A DNA stretch of 44,610 nucleotides from an uncultured Verrucomicrobiota bacterium (GTDB taxonomy: Bacteria > Verrucomicrobiota > Verrucomicrobiia > Verrucomicrobiales > Verrucomicrobiaceae). This document shows, one piece after another, positions 43,982 to 44,610 of this stretch. The translations under genes and the position numbers were made by a program. The notes under the pieces were generated by a model. It made no database searches. It saw only the letters and a list, made by a program, of their open reading frames with translations, and had not been told where the DNA came from. The stretch covers positions 1 through 44,610 of the forward strand of contig CAINGK010000156.1 in assembly GCA_903848465.1 (NCBI GenBank), in the 5' to 3' direction. Within the stretch, counting starts at the first letter, position 1. Every line of letters begins with the position of its first letter.

Positions 43982-44542
43982 TTACTTCCGCCGACGTGGG
44001 GCTTGCAGTAAAGCGGCGGCCAAAAGTATAAGTGTCACGCATCCTGGCTCCGGCACCGGGGCGACGGCAAAATTAAAATCGTCAAAGCTGTTGATGTAGC
44101 TGATGGCACCATTGTTCAGCGTGCCGCCCCGCAAATCCCACTGCAGTCCGGTGAATGCGCCGCTGACCACTCCAAGACTTTGATTGCTGAGGACGCTGCT
44201 GTTGCTTGCCAGCAGGGAAGTGTTGTCATTGTAGGCGCTGACGCCAAGACTGGCGGTATTCCCCAGCGTATCCAGCGTCACGGTGATTTCAGACCAACCC
44301 ATGCTGCCGATGATATAGGCCGTCGTAATCCATGCGCCGCCGGTCATTCGATACTGCAGATGATTGTCCCCGGTGTACCCCACTTCAAACATCGGGTGAT
44401 TGGCGGAATCCAGCAGCGACAGGCCAAAAATATTGCCCGTGTCCGGGTCATCCCAGTCCGTGGGCTTCACCCAAAACGACATTTGAACCTGCAATCCCGC
44501 AGTGCTGGCTGGGGAGATCCCGCCAAAATCGCGAGAATCCAT
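43982..44542 (-). CDS. PEP-CTERM protein with LamG-like domain, 5' end missing
   Basis: A 186-residue frame starting directly at the terminal repeat. The C-terminus has the sorting tag PVPEPGCVTLILLAAALL and the basic end PRRRK. The body is a concanavalin/LamG-like sandwich (QVQMSFWVKPTDWDDPDTGN, HLQYRMTGGAWITTAYI, GWSEITVTLDTLGNTASL). There is no signal peptide, and the domain begins in the middle of its first strands, so the true N-terminus was lost where the element inserted two bases before the ATG at 44542. Confidence 0.75.
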   Translation of the reverse strand: MDSRDFGGISPASTAGLQVQMSFWVKPTDWDDPDTGNIFGLSLLDSANHPMFEVGYTGDNHLQYRMTGGAWITTAYIIGSMGWSEITVTLDTLGNTASLGVSAYNDNTSLLASNSSVLSNQSLGVVSGAFTGLQWDLRGGTLNNGAISYINSFDDFNFAVAPVPEPGCVTLILLAAALLQAPRRRK

Positions 44543-44544
44543 GT

Positions 44545-44610
44545 GGGGGTGTAAAGTCTGTTCTGTAAAAGGCTTTAGCCTTGCAATGCACGCCCCATTG
44601 GGGGCTGCGG
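44545..44610. repeat. 66-bp inverted repeat, right copy (probable mobile-element end)
   Basis: A perfect reverse complement of 15-80. It begins with GGGGGTGTAAAG at the interior edge and continues to the end of the window. The truncated PEP-CTERM gene stops against it. Confidence 0.8.

Noticed and set aside
15..44610. The whole window as one composite transposon or prophage
   Set aside because: It contains tsaD, folD, glyA and tex in a normal chromosomal context and no integrase, phage or conjugation genes; two dispersed repeat copies at the ends explain the symmetry.
1..44610. tRNA or rRNA genes, CRISPR arrays, riboswitches
   Set aside because: I saw no tRNA cloverleaf, no rRNA segment, no regularly spaced repeats and no known aptamer pattern; a covariance-model scan would be needed to exclude short RNAs.

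Overview
The window looks like a chromosomal piece of a Verrucomicrobiota bacterium, probably close to Verrucomicrobiaceae such as Prosthecobacter or Verrucomicrobium. This is an inference from gene content: PEP-CTERM proteins, a DUF1549/DUF1553 plus DUF1501 pair, a DUF1080 protein, a formylglycine sulfatase, a sorbosone-dehydrogenase-like protein with CxxCH motifs, many secreted beta-propellers, and almost no Shine-Dalgarno sequences. Housekeeping genes (tex, tsaD, rpiB-glyA, folD) argue against a plasmid. The first and last bases form a perfect 66-bp inverted repeat, so the window most likely lies between two copies of a dispersed element whose bodies are outside it.

Layout. 1-10.3 kb: a 5'-cut secreted-protein gene, a small Lys/Ala-rich basic protein, a lipoprotein, the Tex RNA-binding protein, an archaemetzincin protease, a ceramidase-like hydrolase, an Uma2 remnant beside a UPF0175/PIN toxin-antitoxin pair, a sugar-phosphate isomerase-like TIM barrel and a secreted unknown. 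10.4-17.1 kb (plus strand): the multi-CxxCH dehydrogenase-like protein, small Cys-rich and lipoprotein genes, tsaD, a PQQ-type propeller and a CvfB-like S1 protein. 17.2-20.8 kb: two PEP-CTERM proteins followed by a membrane-anchored helical-repeat protein. 20.8-24 kb (minus strand): a candidate ADP-ribosyltransferase toxin with a small partner, then an RpiB-GlyA fusion downstream of a low-molecular-weight phosphatase. 24.1-28.4 kb: a transmembrane Ser/Thr kinase with a lectin-like and discoidin-like ectodomain, converging on a ParA ATPase and its partner. 28.4-29.4 kb: a gene-free kilobase packed with palindromes, including 15 GGGTCA half-sites and a nested 176-bp cruciform. 29.4-34.2 kb: a large EF-hand/peroxiredoxin/cytochrome/copper-monooxygenase-like protein, an NHL-type propeller, a membrane protein and a DUF1080 protein. 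34.2-37.1 kb: a small ribbon-helix-helix pair, then folD interrupted by an inserted gene. 37.1-44.6 kb: S10 peptidase, sulfatase, DUF1549/DUF1553, DUF1501 and a 5'-cut PEP-CTERM gene.

The most interesting locus is folD (34873-37075). An intact folD copy is followed by a gene for a protein with GIY-YIG-like features, which ends directly against a second copy of the last 390 bp of folD. The two 390-bp copies differ at about 17 positions by my reading, all but one synonymous. This is the structure expected of a minimal gene-targeting cassette that cuts a conserved housekeeping gene and carries its own replacement 3' end. No integrase is visible. In addition, a one-base difference at the stop codon of the first copy leaves FolD in frame with the downstream protein. 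The second most interesting feature is the GGGTCA palindrome array next to parA.
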